Shown one piece after another: positions 44,619 to 53,979 of a stretch of 64,000 bases of DNA. The stretch covers positions 1-64,000 of the forward strand of contig CACYXD010000005.1 in assembly GCA_902778255.1 (NCBI GenBank). Direction: 5' to 3'. Position 1 is the first letter of the stretch. The number at the start of each line of letters is the position of its first letter. Source of the DNA: an uncultured Prevotellaceae bacterium. Its GTDB lineage: Bacteria; Bacteroidota; Bacteroidia; Bacteroidales; Bacteroidaceae. The notes beneath the pieces were generated by a model, which saw only the letters and a list, made by a program, of their open reading frames with translations, was not told the DNA's origin and searched no databases. The translations under genes and the position numbers were made by a program.

Positions 44619-46640
44619 ATGGATCAGAATCAAAATAACCAACCAAAGATGCCTAAGTTCAATATGAACTGGGTTTATCTGCTTGTGATAGCTGCTCTGG
44701 CTTTCTTTTATTTCCAGAACGGCACAGGCGAGTTGCAAGAGCAAGGCGCCACGAAGGGCCATGCCTCGTATAGTGAGTTCAAGAATCTCGTCAACAACGG
44801 CTATGCCGAGCGCATCGTTGCCAACAAGACATCTGAGACGCTGAAGATGTATGTGAAGCCAGACAGCATACAGTCTGTATTCCATCAGTCCACGGCGACT
44901 ACAGGCACCGAGCCTTATCTCACTGTTGAGTATGGCGAGAACAGCAAGATTGAGGAATTTATTGACTCAGCCCGTGCCAATGGTTACTTTAAGGGTAAGT
45001 TCGACTATGAACATGAGTCGAGCAACGGCTTCTTGAGCTTTATCATCACCAGTCTGCTGCCTATTTTCTTCCTCGTGTTCCTGTGGATGTTCTTCATGCG
45101 TCGCATGGGCGGCGGTGGCGGCATGGGTGGCGGCATCTTCAGCGTGGGCAAGAGCAAGGCCAAGATGTATGAGAAGGGTGGTGAACTGGGCATTACCTTC
45201 AAGGATGTAGCTGGTCAGGCTGGTGCCAAGCAGGAGATTCAGGAGATCGTGGAGTTCTTGAAGAATCCTCAGAAATATACTGACTTGGGTGGTAAGATAC
45301 CCAAGGGCGCCCTGCTTGTAGGCCCTCCAGGAACGGGTAAGACCCTGTTGGCCAAGGCCGTGGCAGGCGAGGCTGGCGTACCTTTCTTCTCAATGAGCGG
45401 TTCCGACTTTGTCGAGATGTTTGTGGGTGTAGGTGCCAGTCGTGTGCGTGACCTGTTCCAGCAGGCCAAGGCTAAGTCGCCCTGTATCATCTTCATCGAC
45501 GAGATTGATGCCGTGGGCCGTGCCCGCAGTAAGAATCCTGCTATGGGAGGTAATGATGAGCGCGAGAATACGCTGAACGCCCTGCTGACTGAGATGGATG
45601 GCTTCGGCACCAATAGTGGTGTCATCATTCTGGCAGCCACCAACCGTGTGGATATGCTCGACTCGGCTTTGCTGCGTGCAGGACGCTTCGATCGTCAGAT
45701 ACATGTTGACCTGCCCGACCTCAACGAGCGCAAGGAGGTGTTTATGGTTCACCTGAAGCCCCTGAAGCTCGACGAGACGGTGGATGTGGACTTCCTGGCC
45801 CGTCAGACCCCAGGTTTTTCTGGTGCCGATATCGCCAATGTCTGTAATGAGGCAGCCCTGATTGCTGCCCGTCATGATAGTCCGAAGGTGGGCAAACAGG
45901 ATTTCCTTGATGCCGTTGACCGTATCATTGGTGGACTGGAGAAGAAGACCAAGGTGATGACTGAGGCCGAGAAGCGTTCTATCGCTATCCATGAGGCAGG
46001 CCACGCTACCATCTCTTGGTTCACAGAGTTTGCCAACCCCTTGGTAAAGGTATCTATCGTGCCTCGTGGACAGGCGCTGGGTGCTGCCTGGTATCTGCCC
46101 GAGGAGCGTGTGCTGCAGACCAAGGAGGCCATGCTCGACGAGATGTGCTCGCTGCTTGGCGGACGTGCTGCCGAGGAACTCTTCGTAGGTCATATCTCAA
46201 CAGGCGCTATGAACGACCTTGAACGCACCACGAAGCAGGCTTATGGTATGATAGCCTATGCAGGTATGGGTGAGCAGTTGCCCAATGTCTGCTATTATAA
46301 TAATGCGGAGTATCAGTTCCAGCGTCCTTACTCTGAGACCACAGCCAAACTGATTGACGATGAGGTGCTCAAGATGATCAATACACAGTACGAGCGTGCC
46401 AAGCAGATCCTGACAGAACATAAGGAAGGACACGCCCAGTTGGCACAGCTCCTGGTAGATCGTGAGGTGATCTTTGCCGAGGACGTAGAGCGCATTTTTG
46501 GCAAGCGTCCTTGGACCTCTCGAGCCGATGAACTGCTGGAAGCTCAGATGCGTGCCGAGGCAGAGAAGATGGCTGAGGAGCGCACCAAACAGCTGGAGGT
46601 GAAGGAACAGAATGACGAAACGGTTCAAGAAGATAAATAA
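44619..46640 (+). CDS. ftsH: ATP-dependent zinc metalloprotease FtsH
   Basis: The 673-aa product has two membrane segments, an AAA domain ([24 protein letters not shown]; the second region of homology [19 protein letters not shown]) and the zinc site HEAGH with a later Asp. It degrades membrane and short-lived proteins. The ATG at 44619 was chosen over an in-frame TTG two codons upstream. In this phylum ftsH is usually followed closely by cdsA, which here is 13 kb away. Confidence 0.97.
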   Translation: MDQNQNNQPKMPKFNMNWVYLLVIAALAFFYFQNGTGELQEQGATKGHASYSEFKNLVNNGYAERIVANKTSETLKMYVKPDSIQSVFHQSTATTGTEPYLTVEYGENSKIEEFIDSARANGYFKGKFDYEHESSNGFLSFIITSLLPIFFLVFLWMFFMRRMGGGGGMGGGIFSVGKSKAKMYEKGGELGITFKDVAGQAGAKQEIQEIVEFLKNPQKYTDLGGKIPKGALLVGPPGTGKTLLAKAVAGEAGVPFFSMSGSDFVEMFVGVGASRVRDLFQQAKAKSPCIIFIDEIDAVGRARSKNPAMGGNDERENTLNALLTEMDGFGTNSGVIILAATNRVDMLDSALLRAGRFDRQIHVDLPDLNERKEVFMVHLKPLKLDETVDVDFLARQTPGFSGADIANVCNEAALIAARHDSPKVGKQDFLDAVDRIIGGLEKKTKVMTEAEKRSIAIHEAGHATISWFTEFANPLVKVSIVPRGQALGAAWYLPEERVLQTKEAMLDEMCSLLGGRAAEELFVGHISTGAMNDLERTTKQAYGMIAYAGMGEQLPNVCYYNNAEYQFQRPYSETTAKLIDDEVLKMINTQYERAKQILTEHKEGHAQLAQLLVDREVIFAEDVERIFGKRPWTSRADELLEAQMRAEAEKMAEERTKQLEVKEQNDETVQEDK

Positions 46641-46666
46641 TTGAAACCCAGGTATTTTGTTTGTGA

Positions 46667-48910
46667 ATGATGAAGAAGTGGTTGATAATATTCCTTGCCC
46701 TGCTTATGGTCGCTTCTGTCGATGCACGACAGAAGCCTCAGCGTAAAAAAGTAGCTGTCGTTTTGAGTGGTGGTGGTGCCAAAGGTATGGCCCACATCGG
46801 CGTGCTGAAAGTGCTGGAGCAGGCAGGCATCCCTGTTGATATTGTCACTGGCACTTCCATGGGTAGTATCATCGGCGGCCTCTATGCCATTGGCTATAAT
46901 GCCAGCGCACTCGACTCCGTAGCAAGGGCTCAGGACTGGAGCTATGTCATCACCGACAAAGAAGATCTGCGCAACCAGAGTCTCAGCGATCGCAAGAAAC
47001 AGTCAACCTATGTCTATACCACCGGCTTTACATTCGGCAAGCGCGATCATACTGCTGGTGGCTTCATCAAGGGTAAGAACCTGGCCGAGTTGTTCCAGCA
47101 GCTCTGTTATGGCTATACCGACTCGCTCAATTTCTCGAAAGACCTTCCCAAGGCATTTGCTTGTGTGGCTACAGATATCATGACCAATACTGAGGTGGTA
47201 TTCCATCAGGGCCGACTGCCCCAGGCCATGCGTGCCTCAATGGCCATTCCTGCAGCCTTCTCGCCAGTCAGAATGGGCGACAAGGTGCTGGTCGATGGTG
47301 GTATGCGCAACAACTACCCCGTTGATGTGGCGCGTGACATGGGAGCCGACATCGTGATTGGTGTCACCTTGTCTGGCAAGGAGAAGACGGCTAGCGATAT
47401 CAAGGGCACCATGAGTGTGCTCAGCCAGATTATTGATATCAACTGTGTCAATAAATACGAGGACAACATTGCCATTACAGACTTGCATTTCAATGTCGAT
47501 CCTCGTGAGTTCGGCACAGTCAGTTTCTCGCCTCAGGCCATCGACTCCCTCATCCGTTATGGCGAGGAAGAGGCTATGAGCCATTGGGACGAGATTATTG
47601 CCCTGAAAAAGCGTATTGGCATTAATGAGTCGTTCCGTCCCACTATCCTGCATCCCCTGCGTCCAAAGGTGATGACTGAGAAACAGCGCGTTGCCGACTT
47701 CGTTTTCAGGAATATGACGCCTCAGGATGAGAGTTTCCTGAAACAGAAATTCCATCTGCGCAAGACGGATAGTATAGATGCTCAGCTCGAGCAGGCCATC
47801 ACTACGTCCATGCGTGTCGATCTGTTCTATCAGACGGCCGAGTGCCGACTGGTGCCCCACGACAATGGTATGCGTGTCATCCTCTCGGCTGGTGCCCGCA
47901 AATCGATGCAGCTCCATGCTGGTGTGCGCTACGATACTGAGGAATATGCTGCTGTGCAGCTGGGACTCGACATCCCGTTGAAGACAGCCATCCCCGTCAG
48001 CACCGATGTCACGTTGCGCCTTGGCAAACGCCTGATGGCACGTGGTGAGTTGACTGTCCATCCGCGCAGCTTTACGCGACCTACGCTCAGCTATTCTTTC
48101 CGTAAGAACGATATCGATGTCTATCTGGAGGGCGACCGCTCCTACAACATCCTCTATAACCAGTTCCAGGCTGAATTCACACCTATCAACTTTGACATGC
48201 GTCATTTCAACGTGCAGATGGGCCTGCGCTGGGACTATATGCACTATCGCAACAAACTGGGGGCCGTAGGATCGCCCAACGTAGCCCTTATCAACGAGCA
48301 TTTCTTCAGCTATCGTGCACGCATAGAGTATAATAGCGAGGACGACTGGTATTTCCCCACGCGTGGTGCCCGCTTCAAGTCCGAGTATGCCTATGTGACC
48401 AACGATTTCGCCAAGCTCGATGATAATACGCCAGGCACCTCTTCTACTGGCAAAACGCGCGGCATGAGCGATGTCAGCGCCCATTGGCGTAAGTCGTTCA
48501 ACTTTGGTAGCCGCTTCACGCTCCAGCCCATGTTCTATGGTCGTCTGCTCTTCGGCTCCGTTGTGCCTGCTGTCTTTGGCAACACCGTCGGTGGCGACTG
48601 GTTTGGCCATTATATCGAACAGCAGATGCCTTTCGCTGGCATCGGCAACATAGAATATGTGGAAACCCAGTTTGTGGCAGCCCAGCTTCAGGCCCAGCAG
48701 CGTATTGGCGGCAATGGCTATCTGTTGCTTCGCATGGCTAGTGCCCAGCAGTCAGACAAGGCACGTACCCTGCTTGATCACAAGACCCTGCTTGGCGGAC
48801 AGATTGCCTACTACTATAAAACCATCATTGGCCCTGTAGGAGCCGCTGTGGGCTACAGCAATCGCACCAAGGAGCCCTATCTCTTCGTGAACCTCGGCTA
48901 TGCGTTTTAG
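46667..48910 (+). CDS. Patatin-like phospholipase with BamA-type C-terminal barrel
   Basis: The 747-aa product has a signal peptide and a patatin domain: oxyanion GGGAKG (35-40), nucleophile GTSMG (62-66), and DGG near 210. The C-terminal half is a POTRA-like part and an Omp85/BamA barrel ending in an aromatic residue (Phe). It is likely an outer-membrane, self-secreted lipase of the patatin-Omp85 (PlpD-like) type. It lies 26 bases after ftsH. Confidence 0.9.
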   Translation: MMKKWLIIFLALLMVASVDARQKPQRKKVAVVLSGGGAKGMAHIGVLKVLEQAGIPVDIVTGTSMGSIIGGLYAIGYNASALDSVARAQDWSYVITDKEDLRNQSLSDRKKQSTYVYTTGFTFGKRDHTAGGFIKGKNLAELFQQLCYGYTDSLNFSKDLPKAFACVATDIMTNTEVVFHQGRLPQAMRASMAIPAAFSPVRMGDKVLVDGGMRNNYPVDVARDMGADIVIGVTLSGKEKTASDIKGTMSVLSQIIDINCVNKYEDNIAITDLHFNVDPREFGTVSFSPQAIDSLIRYGEEEAMSHWDEIIALKKRIGINESFRPTILHPLRPKVMTEKQRVADFVFRNMTPQDESFLKQKFHLRKTDSIDAQLEQAITTSMRVDLFYQTAECRLVPHDNGMRVILSAGARKSMQLHAGVRYDTEEYAAVQLGLDIPLKTAIPVSTDVTLRLGKRLMARGELTVHPRSFTRPTLSYSFRKNDIDVYLEGDRSYNILYNQFQAEFTPINFDMRHFNVQMGLRWDYMHYRNKLGAVGSPNVALINEHFFSYRARIEYNSEDDWYFPTRGARFKSEYAYVTNDFAKLDDNTPGTSSTGKTRGMSDVSAHWRKSFNFGSRFTLQPMFYGRLLFGSVVPAVFGNTVGGDWFGHYIEQQMPFAGIGNIEYVETQFVAAQLQAQQRIGGNGYLLLRMASAQQSDKARTLLDHKTLLGGQIAYYYKTIIGPVGAAVGYSNRTKEPYLFVNLGYAF

Positions 48911-48933
48911 CGCAAATCAAAAAAACACCTAAC

Positions 48934-49028
48934 CACCTACCATAACACCCATGAAACCTCTATGTACAAAGGGTTTGAGGCATGGTAGGTGTTGCCCAAA
49001 CACCTACCAAACACCTACCATAACACCT
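48934..49028. repeat. Iteron block, 3' side of the VapE-type gene
   Basis: Copies of ATGGTAGGTGTT in both directions: CACCTACCAT (48934-48943), ATGGTAGGTGTT (48982-48993), AACACCTACCAA (48999-49010), AACACCTACCAT (49010-49021), and a partial AACACCT at 49022-49028 touching the gene's stop. The second and third form a stem-loop. Confidence 0.85.
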
Positions 49029-50179
49029 CAAGCAGCCTTCTGGGGCACCGCCTTATAGAAAGCCTGGTTGCCGCGGCTGATGCGTTCAAATCCCAGTTCC
49101 TTCATCGCCAGTCCCAGGTGTACCTTGGTACTATGCGTGGCAGGCAGCGAAGGATACTCTTTCTTGATAACCTCCAGCAACTGCTGGCTGTTCAGCGCCT
49201 TCACCGCTTCTTCGGCCTTAGGCTTGCGGAAGCAGGCAGCCACGATTTCAGCTATATCCTTCTGCTCCATATAGCCAAGGTTAAGTTGCTGGATACGAGC
49301 CACCTCGTCATTATTAAACCAGTAGGGGGCCTTCTGCTCACGCAGTTCGTAGAGCACCTGGGCGTAGAGCTGGTCGTAGTCTATATCGCCACTATTATTG
49401 ATAAACTGCCCCTGTGGGATGTGCAGACAGATATATCGACGACTGCCCGTAGCATCCGTCAGCGGATGGGGATTATTCGTGGTGGCTGTAAACGAGGCAT
49501 AGCGAGGACGGTCCTCCTGGGCTCGCCCAAAGATGGGGCGTCCGTTCACTTTGCTTTTCGAGAGCGTCTGCTTCAGCGCCGCATGTTGACTGGGGCGCAC
49601 GGCCTCCAGCTCATCGAGGTTTACCAGCAGATTGTTGGTCAGCGCCATCTCCTTGTCAAACTTGTTCGACAGGTTCAGGTGATCCAGGTAATACTGGCGA
49701 AGAGGCTGGGGTAGGAGTCGGCGCAGGAAGGTGGTCTTGCCACATCCCTGGGCACCAATCAGCGTTGGTACACACTCGTTCCCATGCAGGGTGTCCATCT
49801 GGAGCCAGTGGGCCACCACAGCGCGCAGCCAGATACTCAGGAACGCCAGTTGCTCGGAACTGACTCCTGGTATGCGGCTAAAGAGCTGAGCCACGAGGTT
49901 CTGCCCATCCCAGGCAGGCAGCTGCTCCAAGTAATCCTTGATGGGATCAAAGAGCGGAACATCCTCAGAATAGATGTAGTCGGTAAAGTCCGACTTTGTA
50001 ACACCAGCATCAAAGTCGAGCTCTGCTCGCTTGCTACCAACGAGACGCAAGAACTCTACCTTCCCGTTCAGCACGTTGCGACGCAGACGGTAGCTTTCGT
50101 TCAGGAACTGCTCGGCTTCAAGCGTTCCTCCAAGTGAAGCTCCAAGAGCCTCACCCTTAAGGGTAAGATTTTCAGTCAT
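49028..50179 (-). CDS. VapE-type (virulence-associated E) P-loop NTPase
   Basis: The 383-aa product has a Walker A GAQGCGKTTFLRRLLP near residue 145, the Walker B-like LLVNLDELEA, and the sensor-like RRYICLHI. It belongs with the VapE/DUF3874 group of helicase-like proteins carried by phages, satellites and islands. Many members have a primase domain in front, but here the N-terminus is short, so it may work with a separate primase or none. It is flanked on both sides by 12-bp iterons and has its own promoter at 50260-50291. Confidence 0.82.
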   Translation of the reverse strand: MTENLTLKGEALGASLGGTLEAEQFLNESYRLRRNVLNGKVEFLRLVGSKRAELDFDAGVTKSDFTDYIYSEDVPLFDPIKDYLEQLPAWDGQNLVAQLFSRIPGVSSEQLAFLSIWLRAVVAHWLQMDTLHGNECVPTLIGAQGCGKTTFLRRLLPQPLRQYYLDHLNLSNKFDKEMALTNNLLVNLDELEAVRPSQHAALKQTLSKSKVNGRPIFGRAQEDRPRYASFTATTNNPHPLTDATGSRRYICLHIPQGQFINNSGDIDYDQLYAQVLYELREQKAPYWFNNDEVARIQQLNLGYMEQKDIAEIVAACFRKPKAEEAVKALNSQQLLEVIKKEYPSLPATHSTKVHLGLAMKELGFERISRGNQAFYKAVPQKAA

Positions 50180-50259
50180 AAAATTTAATTTTTAATGGTT
50201 ATTAATCAGGCAAAGATTGGCATGTAAGTGCTTCTCACAGCGTCAGTCCTTTCATGTTG

Positions 50260-50291
50260 CAAAGATACAAAATTTTTTTGCGATTTCCAAG
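50260..50291 (-). promoter_or_regulatory. Promoter of the VapE-type gene
   Basis: Minus-strand TATCTTTG (50260-50267), 20-base spacer, CTTG (50288-50291). Leader of about 75 bases. Confidence 0.55.
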
Positions 50292-50355
50292 AGTTTTGCC
50301 AAAAAATCCATCAAAAAATTGATGATTTAACACTTTGAATTTTGCAAAAAAATCA

Positions 50356-50466
50356 ATGGTAGGTGTTATGGTAGGTGTTTGGTAGGTGTATGGTAGGTGT
50401 TTGAGTAACACCTACCATGATTAACTATTTGTATATCAATTAGTTGTGATAAAAATGGTAGGTGTT
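50356..50466. repeat. Iteron block, 5' side of the VapE-type gene
   Basis: ATGGTAGGTGTT at 50356 and 50368, TTGGTAGGTGTA at 50379, ATGGTAGGTGTT at 50390, AACACCTACCAT (reverse) at 50407, and ATGGTAGGTGTT at 50455. The first four are head-to-tail with 11-12 bp period. Confidence 0.9.
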
Positions 50467-50505
50467 GGCCATTTTTCACGAAATGCCCTGTTTTGAGTCG
50501 TAATC

Positions 50506-50615
50506 AAGCTGCAAACGCAACCTAAACAAGCAGCAAACAGATCGTAAAGAAGCAGCAAACGAATCCTAAACAAGCAGCAAACGGAATGAGAAGTGGCAGT
50601 AAACGCATCGAGATA
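50506..50615. repeat. 22-bp tandem repeat, five units
   Basis: Units start at 50506, 50528, 50550, 50572 and 50594, consensus AAGCAGCAAACgnatcntaAAn. The first four differ by a few bases; the fifth (TGGCAGTAAAC) is diverged. No reading frame is evident. Confidence 0.85.
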
Positions 50616-50664
50616 TAGGGGTTCGCGGGTCAGGATGTGCCGGTTCGCGACCCGCGAACCCCTA
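50616..50664. repeat. 16-bp palindromic element (REP-like)
   Basis: TAGGGGTTCGCGGGTC (50616-50631) and GACCCGCGAACCCCTA (50649-50664) are exact complements around a 17-base loop that repeats GGTTCGCGA. High GC against AT-rich surroundings suggests a dispersed palindrome. Confidence 0.8.
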
Positions 50665-50928
50665 CATCCTCCCCTTCGAACTGCCATATTCCCCAATCAT
50701 CGGAATATGATGAACTCTTTTTTCATTGAATTATTTTGGAAGTTCCATCATCCTTCAGCCATCTTCCATCTACCCCCTACCACGTCCAGATAAGCGTATT
50801 TGTATTATTGCTGCGCTGCTGGGTGTTGCAAAAGATATCATTTCCCCCAACAATCACCGCTCGACCAAGTTGCTTTGCTTGCAAAGAAGGCTTGCGAAAA
50901 TACTTTTTTTAAAATTTTCTCTCTTTCA

Positions 50929-50960
50929 TTTGGGAAGTTTAGAAAATCTTCCTATCTTTG
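50929..50960 (+). promoter_or_regulatory. Promoter of the structured RNA / hsd operon
   Basis: TTTG (50929-50932), 20-base spacer and TATCTTTG (50953-50960), an ideal match. The transcript should start near 50967, leaving about 295 bases before the hsdM ATG. Confidence 0.75.
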
Positions 50961-50966
50961 CACTTA

Positions 50967-51205
50967 ATCACTGGCAAATGGCCTCAGTGGAGGTCGCTGG
51001 TGAGATTTTTGAGGGTAAAACAATACAGCATTAATGTTGTTGGAAATATCTGGGAACCTAGGAAATTCACAAGATATTTATATACCCAAGATGCAAGTTA
51101 ATGCCTATGCGATAGCGTAGGCACAACTTATCAGGGTATATGGGCTTTCCTAGGGCCTCCAGATATGGGTAAGTAGCGTTCTACGCTTTTTCTATGTCTG
51201 GAGGT
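50967..51205 (+). ncRNA. Structured RNA or long regulatory leader of unknown family
   Basis: Five nested helices form one rod: 51046-51053/51159-51166 (8 bp), 51057-51065/51146-51154 (9 bp), 51080-51087/51134-51141 (8 bp), 51095-51099/51125-51129 (5 bp), 51103-51110/51115-51122 (8 bp, one G-T, GATA loop). A 14 by 4 base asymmetric bulge lies between the second and third. The strand at 51154-51166 can instead pair with 50988-50995 or with 51194-51204. Around 51175-51190 AGCG/CGCT plus T5 is a weak terminator. It may be a free RNA or the hsd leader. Confidence 0.7.
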
Positions 51206-51261
51206 CTTGATTTGGGAAGCCTATAAGCAATCCGATAACAAGTGCTTAAAACTATCGTAAT

Positions 51262-52824
51262 ATGGCTAACTTAAACGAACGTGCAGAATTGCACAAGACT
51301 ATTTGGCAGATAGCTAATGATCTGCGTGGTAGTGTAGATGGCTGGGATTTCAAGAACTATGTGCTTGGATTCCTGTTCTATCGTTTTATTTCAGAAGACC
51401 TTGCTGCTCACCTGAAAGCATTCGAGGTAGAGGCTGGTAACGAGGATTTTGATTATACTAGTATCTCTGATGAGGATGTCGACGATGATGCACGCAATCA
51501 AACCATCAGCGAGAAGGGATACTTTATCTATCCTTCAAAGTTATTCAAGAATGTAGCAGCAAGAGCTGAGAATGATGACAACCTGAACGAGACGTTGGCT
51601 CGCATCTTCCAGAATATTGAGGGTAGCGCCATGGGTACTGATAGCGAAGACGACATGAAGGGCTTGTTTAGTGACATAGATGTGAATAGTCCCAAGTTAG
51701 GCGCTACTGTTAGCAAACGCAATGAACTACTTACAAAGCTGATGCAGAAGATTGGCGCAATGAATCTTGGTGGCGAATTTCAAGAAAACAGTATCGATGC
51801 CTTTGGTGATGCCTATGAATTCTTGATGACCATGTATGCCAGCAATGCTGGTAAGAGTGGTGGTGAGTTCTTCACGCCTCAGGAGGTTGCAGAACTCCTG
51901 GCACGTATAGCTTGTACCAGCAAAGGCAGAATCAACAGGGTATATGACCCCGCTTGTGGCTCTGGTTCCTTATTGTTGAAGTTTGCTAAGGTGCTTGGGC
52001 CTGAGAAGGCCAAAATGGTGTCATTCTTTGGACAAGAGATAAACATCACCACTTATAACCTGTGTCGTATCAACATGTTCTTGCACCATGTGCCATTTGA
52101 CAAGTTTGATATTCAGTTGGGTGATACGTTGACAGAACCCAAGCATTTGGCAGACCAACCTTTCGACGCAATCGTCAGCAATCCGCCATATTCTACGCAT
52201 TGGGCTGGTGACAGTAATCCTTTATTGATAAACGATGATCGCTTTAGTCCTGCAGGTGTATTGGCTCCTAAGACCAAAGCCGACTTAGCTTTTACCATGC
52301 ATATGCTTCATCATCTGTCAACTACTGGTATTGCTGCAATAGTAGAATTCCCTGGCGTGCTCTATCGTGGTGGTGCAGAGCAGAAGATTCGCCAGTATCT
52401 TGTTGAAAACAATTTTGTAGATTGTGTTATTCAGTTGCCTGCGAATTTATTCTTTGGTGTTGGAATTGCCACTTGTATTATAGTTTTGAAAAAAAGTAAG
52501 GCTGATAACAACGTACTATTTATTGATGCCAGTGCGGAGTGCATTAAGGACGGCAACAAGAATAAACTGACTGATGAGAACATTGACACCATATTTGATA
52601 CGTATGTGGGCAGAGCCGATGTTGATTACAAGTCGCGGTTGGTGAACAATAAAGACATACTCGCCAACGATTGCAACCTCAGTGTTTCTTCATATGTTGA
52701 GCAGGAGGACACGCGTGAGGTTATCAACATTAGCGAAGTGAATGCCACTCTTAATAGTCTCATCGCAGAAGGCAATGAACTGAATGAGAAGATTACTGCC
52801 ATCATAAAAGAAATGGAGGAATAG
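51262..52824 (+). CDS. hsdM: Type I restriction methyltransferase subunit HsdM
   Basis: The 520-aa product has the HsdM N-terminal helical domain (LHKTIWQIANDLRG), then FFTPQEVAELL, SAM motif DPACGSGSLLLKF and catalytic SNPPYSTHW, marking an N6-adenine methyltransferase. With HsdS it methylates the target of the system. It follows the structured leader with no closer promoter and precedes hsdS by 2 bases. Confidence 0.96.
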   Translation: MANLNERAELHKTIWQIANDLRGSVDGWDFKNYVLGFLFYRFISEDLAAHLKAFEVEAGNEDFDYTSISDEDVDDDARNQTISEKGYFIYPSKLFKNVAARAENDDNLNETLARIFQNIEGSAMGTDSEDDMKGLFSDIDVNSPKLGATVSKRNELLTKLMQKIGAMNLGGEFQENSIDAFGDAYEFLMTMYASNAGKSGGEFFTPQEVAELLARIACTSKGRINRVYDPACGSGSLLLKFAKVLGPEKAKMVSFFGQEINITTYNLCRINMFLHHVPFDKFDIQLGDTLTEPKHLADQPFDAIVSNPPYSTHWAGDSNPLLINDDRFSPAGVLAPKTKADLAFTMHMLHHLSTTGIAAIVEFPGVLYRGGAEQKIRQYLVENNFVDCVIQLPANLFFGVGIATCIIVLKKSKADNNVLFIDASAECIKDGNKNKLTDENIDTIFDTYVGRADVDYKSRLVNNKDILANDCNLSVSSYVEQEDTREVINISEVNATLNSLIAEGNELNEKITAIIKEMEE

Positions 52825-52826
52825 GT

Positions 52827-53975
52827 ATGGTGGAATGGAAAACAATAGGGTCTTTGCTCGAAAGAAAAAGGGAAAAAGCCAAAAAGACAAAAGAAAAATA
52901 TCCTGTTTATGCAGTTACAAACAATGCGGGTTTTGTTCTTTCTGCATCCCTTCATGATTTTACAATTCATAGTGAAGATACATCTAATTACCTTGTTGTA
53001 AATAAGAATGATTTCGCATATAATCCTTCACGTCTTAACATTGGATCCATAGCGTGCTATAATAAAGATATCAAAGGTCTTATTAGCCCTATGTATGTTG
53101 TCTTCCATGCTGATGAAAACATAATACTTGCAGAGTATTTATACATTGTCCTCAAATCGGAAGCTGTTAGAAATAAGATTGATTCTTTGAAAGAGGTAGG
53201 AGCAAGATTTAGATTTGATTTTGATAGGTGGAATTTGATATATATCCCAGTTCCTTCCCTATCTGAACAACAGCGAATTGTAGATATCCTTTATACATTC
53301 ACTTTTTCTATTGGCAACCTGAAACTGCAAATCGCCCAGCGTCGTAAGCAGTATGAGTATTATCGTGACCAACTACTCAATCTTGAAGGTAAAGAAGGGG
53401 TGGAGATGAAGACGTTAGGGGAAATTGGTGTGTTTATAAGGGGTAATGGAATTCAAAAGAGTGATTTCGTTGAAGAAGGATTTGGCTGTATTCATTATGG
53501 GCAAATACATGCAAAATATGGGTTTTCTGCCAAAGAAACCATATCAAATATAAATGAGCCTTTATATATGAAATGTAAGAAAGCAAGAAAAGGTGACGTT
53601 GTTTTAGCAACAACATCCGAAGATGCAGAAGGTGTTGCAAAACCTTTTGTTTGGCTTGGTGATGAAGAAGTTGCTGTTAGTGGTGATGCCTTTATTTACC
53701 ATCATAATCAGAATGGGAAATTCATTGGCCATCAGTTCTTGACTACTAAGTTTATGCAATTCAAGGTAAAATACGCCACAGGGGCAAAAGTAGTTCGTAT
53801 ATCTGGTGATAATATGTCAAAATATAAAATTTCCCTTCCTTCTTTAGAAGAGCAACATCGCATAGTCTCTATCCTCGATTCCTTCGAGTCCTCTATTCAA
53901 AACTTAGAACAGCAACTCGCCTTGCGTGAAAAACAATATGAATATTATAGGAACAAACTATTGACGTTTGAATAA
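52827..53975 (+). CDS. hsdS: Type I specificity subunit HsdS
   Basis: The 382-aa product has two target-recognition domains, each followed by a conserved helix: SEQQRIVDILY...RKQYEYYRDQLLNLE in the centre and LEEQHRIVSILD...EKQYEYYRNKLLTFE at the end. The half-repeats are typical. Each domain reads one half of a bipartite site. No second hsdS fragment or recombinase lies nearby, so shuffling is not apparent. Confidence 0.94.
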   Translation: MVEWKTIGSLLERKREKAKKTKEKYPVYAVTNNAGFVLSASLHDFTIHSEDTSNYLVVNKNDFAYNPSRLNIGSIACYNKDIKGLISPMYVVFHADENIILAEYLYIVLKSEAVRNKIDSLKEVGARFRFDFDRWNLIYIPVPSLSEQQRIVDILYTFTFSIGNLKLQIAQRRKQYEYYRDQLLNLEGKEGVEMKTLGEIGVFIRGNGIQKSDFVEEGFGCIHYGQIHAKYGFSAKETISNINEPLYMKCKKARKGDVVLATTSEDAEGVAKPFVWLGDEEVAVSGDAFIYHHNQNGKFIGHQFLTTKFMQFKVKYATGAKVVRISGDNMSKYKISLPSLEEQHRIVSILDSFESSIQNLEQQLALREKQYEYYRNKLLTFE

Positions 53976-53979
53976 GCCA

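Larger units (their letters stand above)
50180..51261. other. 1.08-kb non-coding region between VapE-type gene and hsdM
   Basis: No gene is seen. In order it holds the VapE-type promoter, the iteron block, the 22-bp tandem repeat, the palindrome, A/T- and C-rich sequence with nothing recognised (50665-50928), a full plus-strand promoter, and the structured RNA or leader up to hsdM. Confidence 0.7.

Noticed and set aside
47237-48610. Long minus-strand frame (457 codons) opposite the patatin-Omp85 gene
   Set aside because: Composition is that of an antisense frame; the plus strand has catalytic motifs and a signal peptide.
50356-50615. CRISPR array made of the repeats in this region
   Set aside because: Repeats are 12 and 22 bp, mostly contiguous or irregularly spaced, with no uniform spacers and no cas genes nearby.
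50967-51205. Retron non-coding RNA or tmRNA
   Set aside because: No reverse transcriptase gene lies near and no tRNA-like ends or tag frame are visible; left as an unassigned structured RNA.
52827-53975. Phase-variable hsdS shuffling system
   Set aside because: Only one hsdS gene, no second truncated copy, no inverted repeats inside it and no recombinase beside it.
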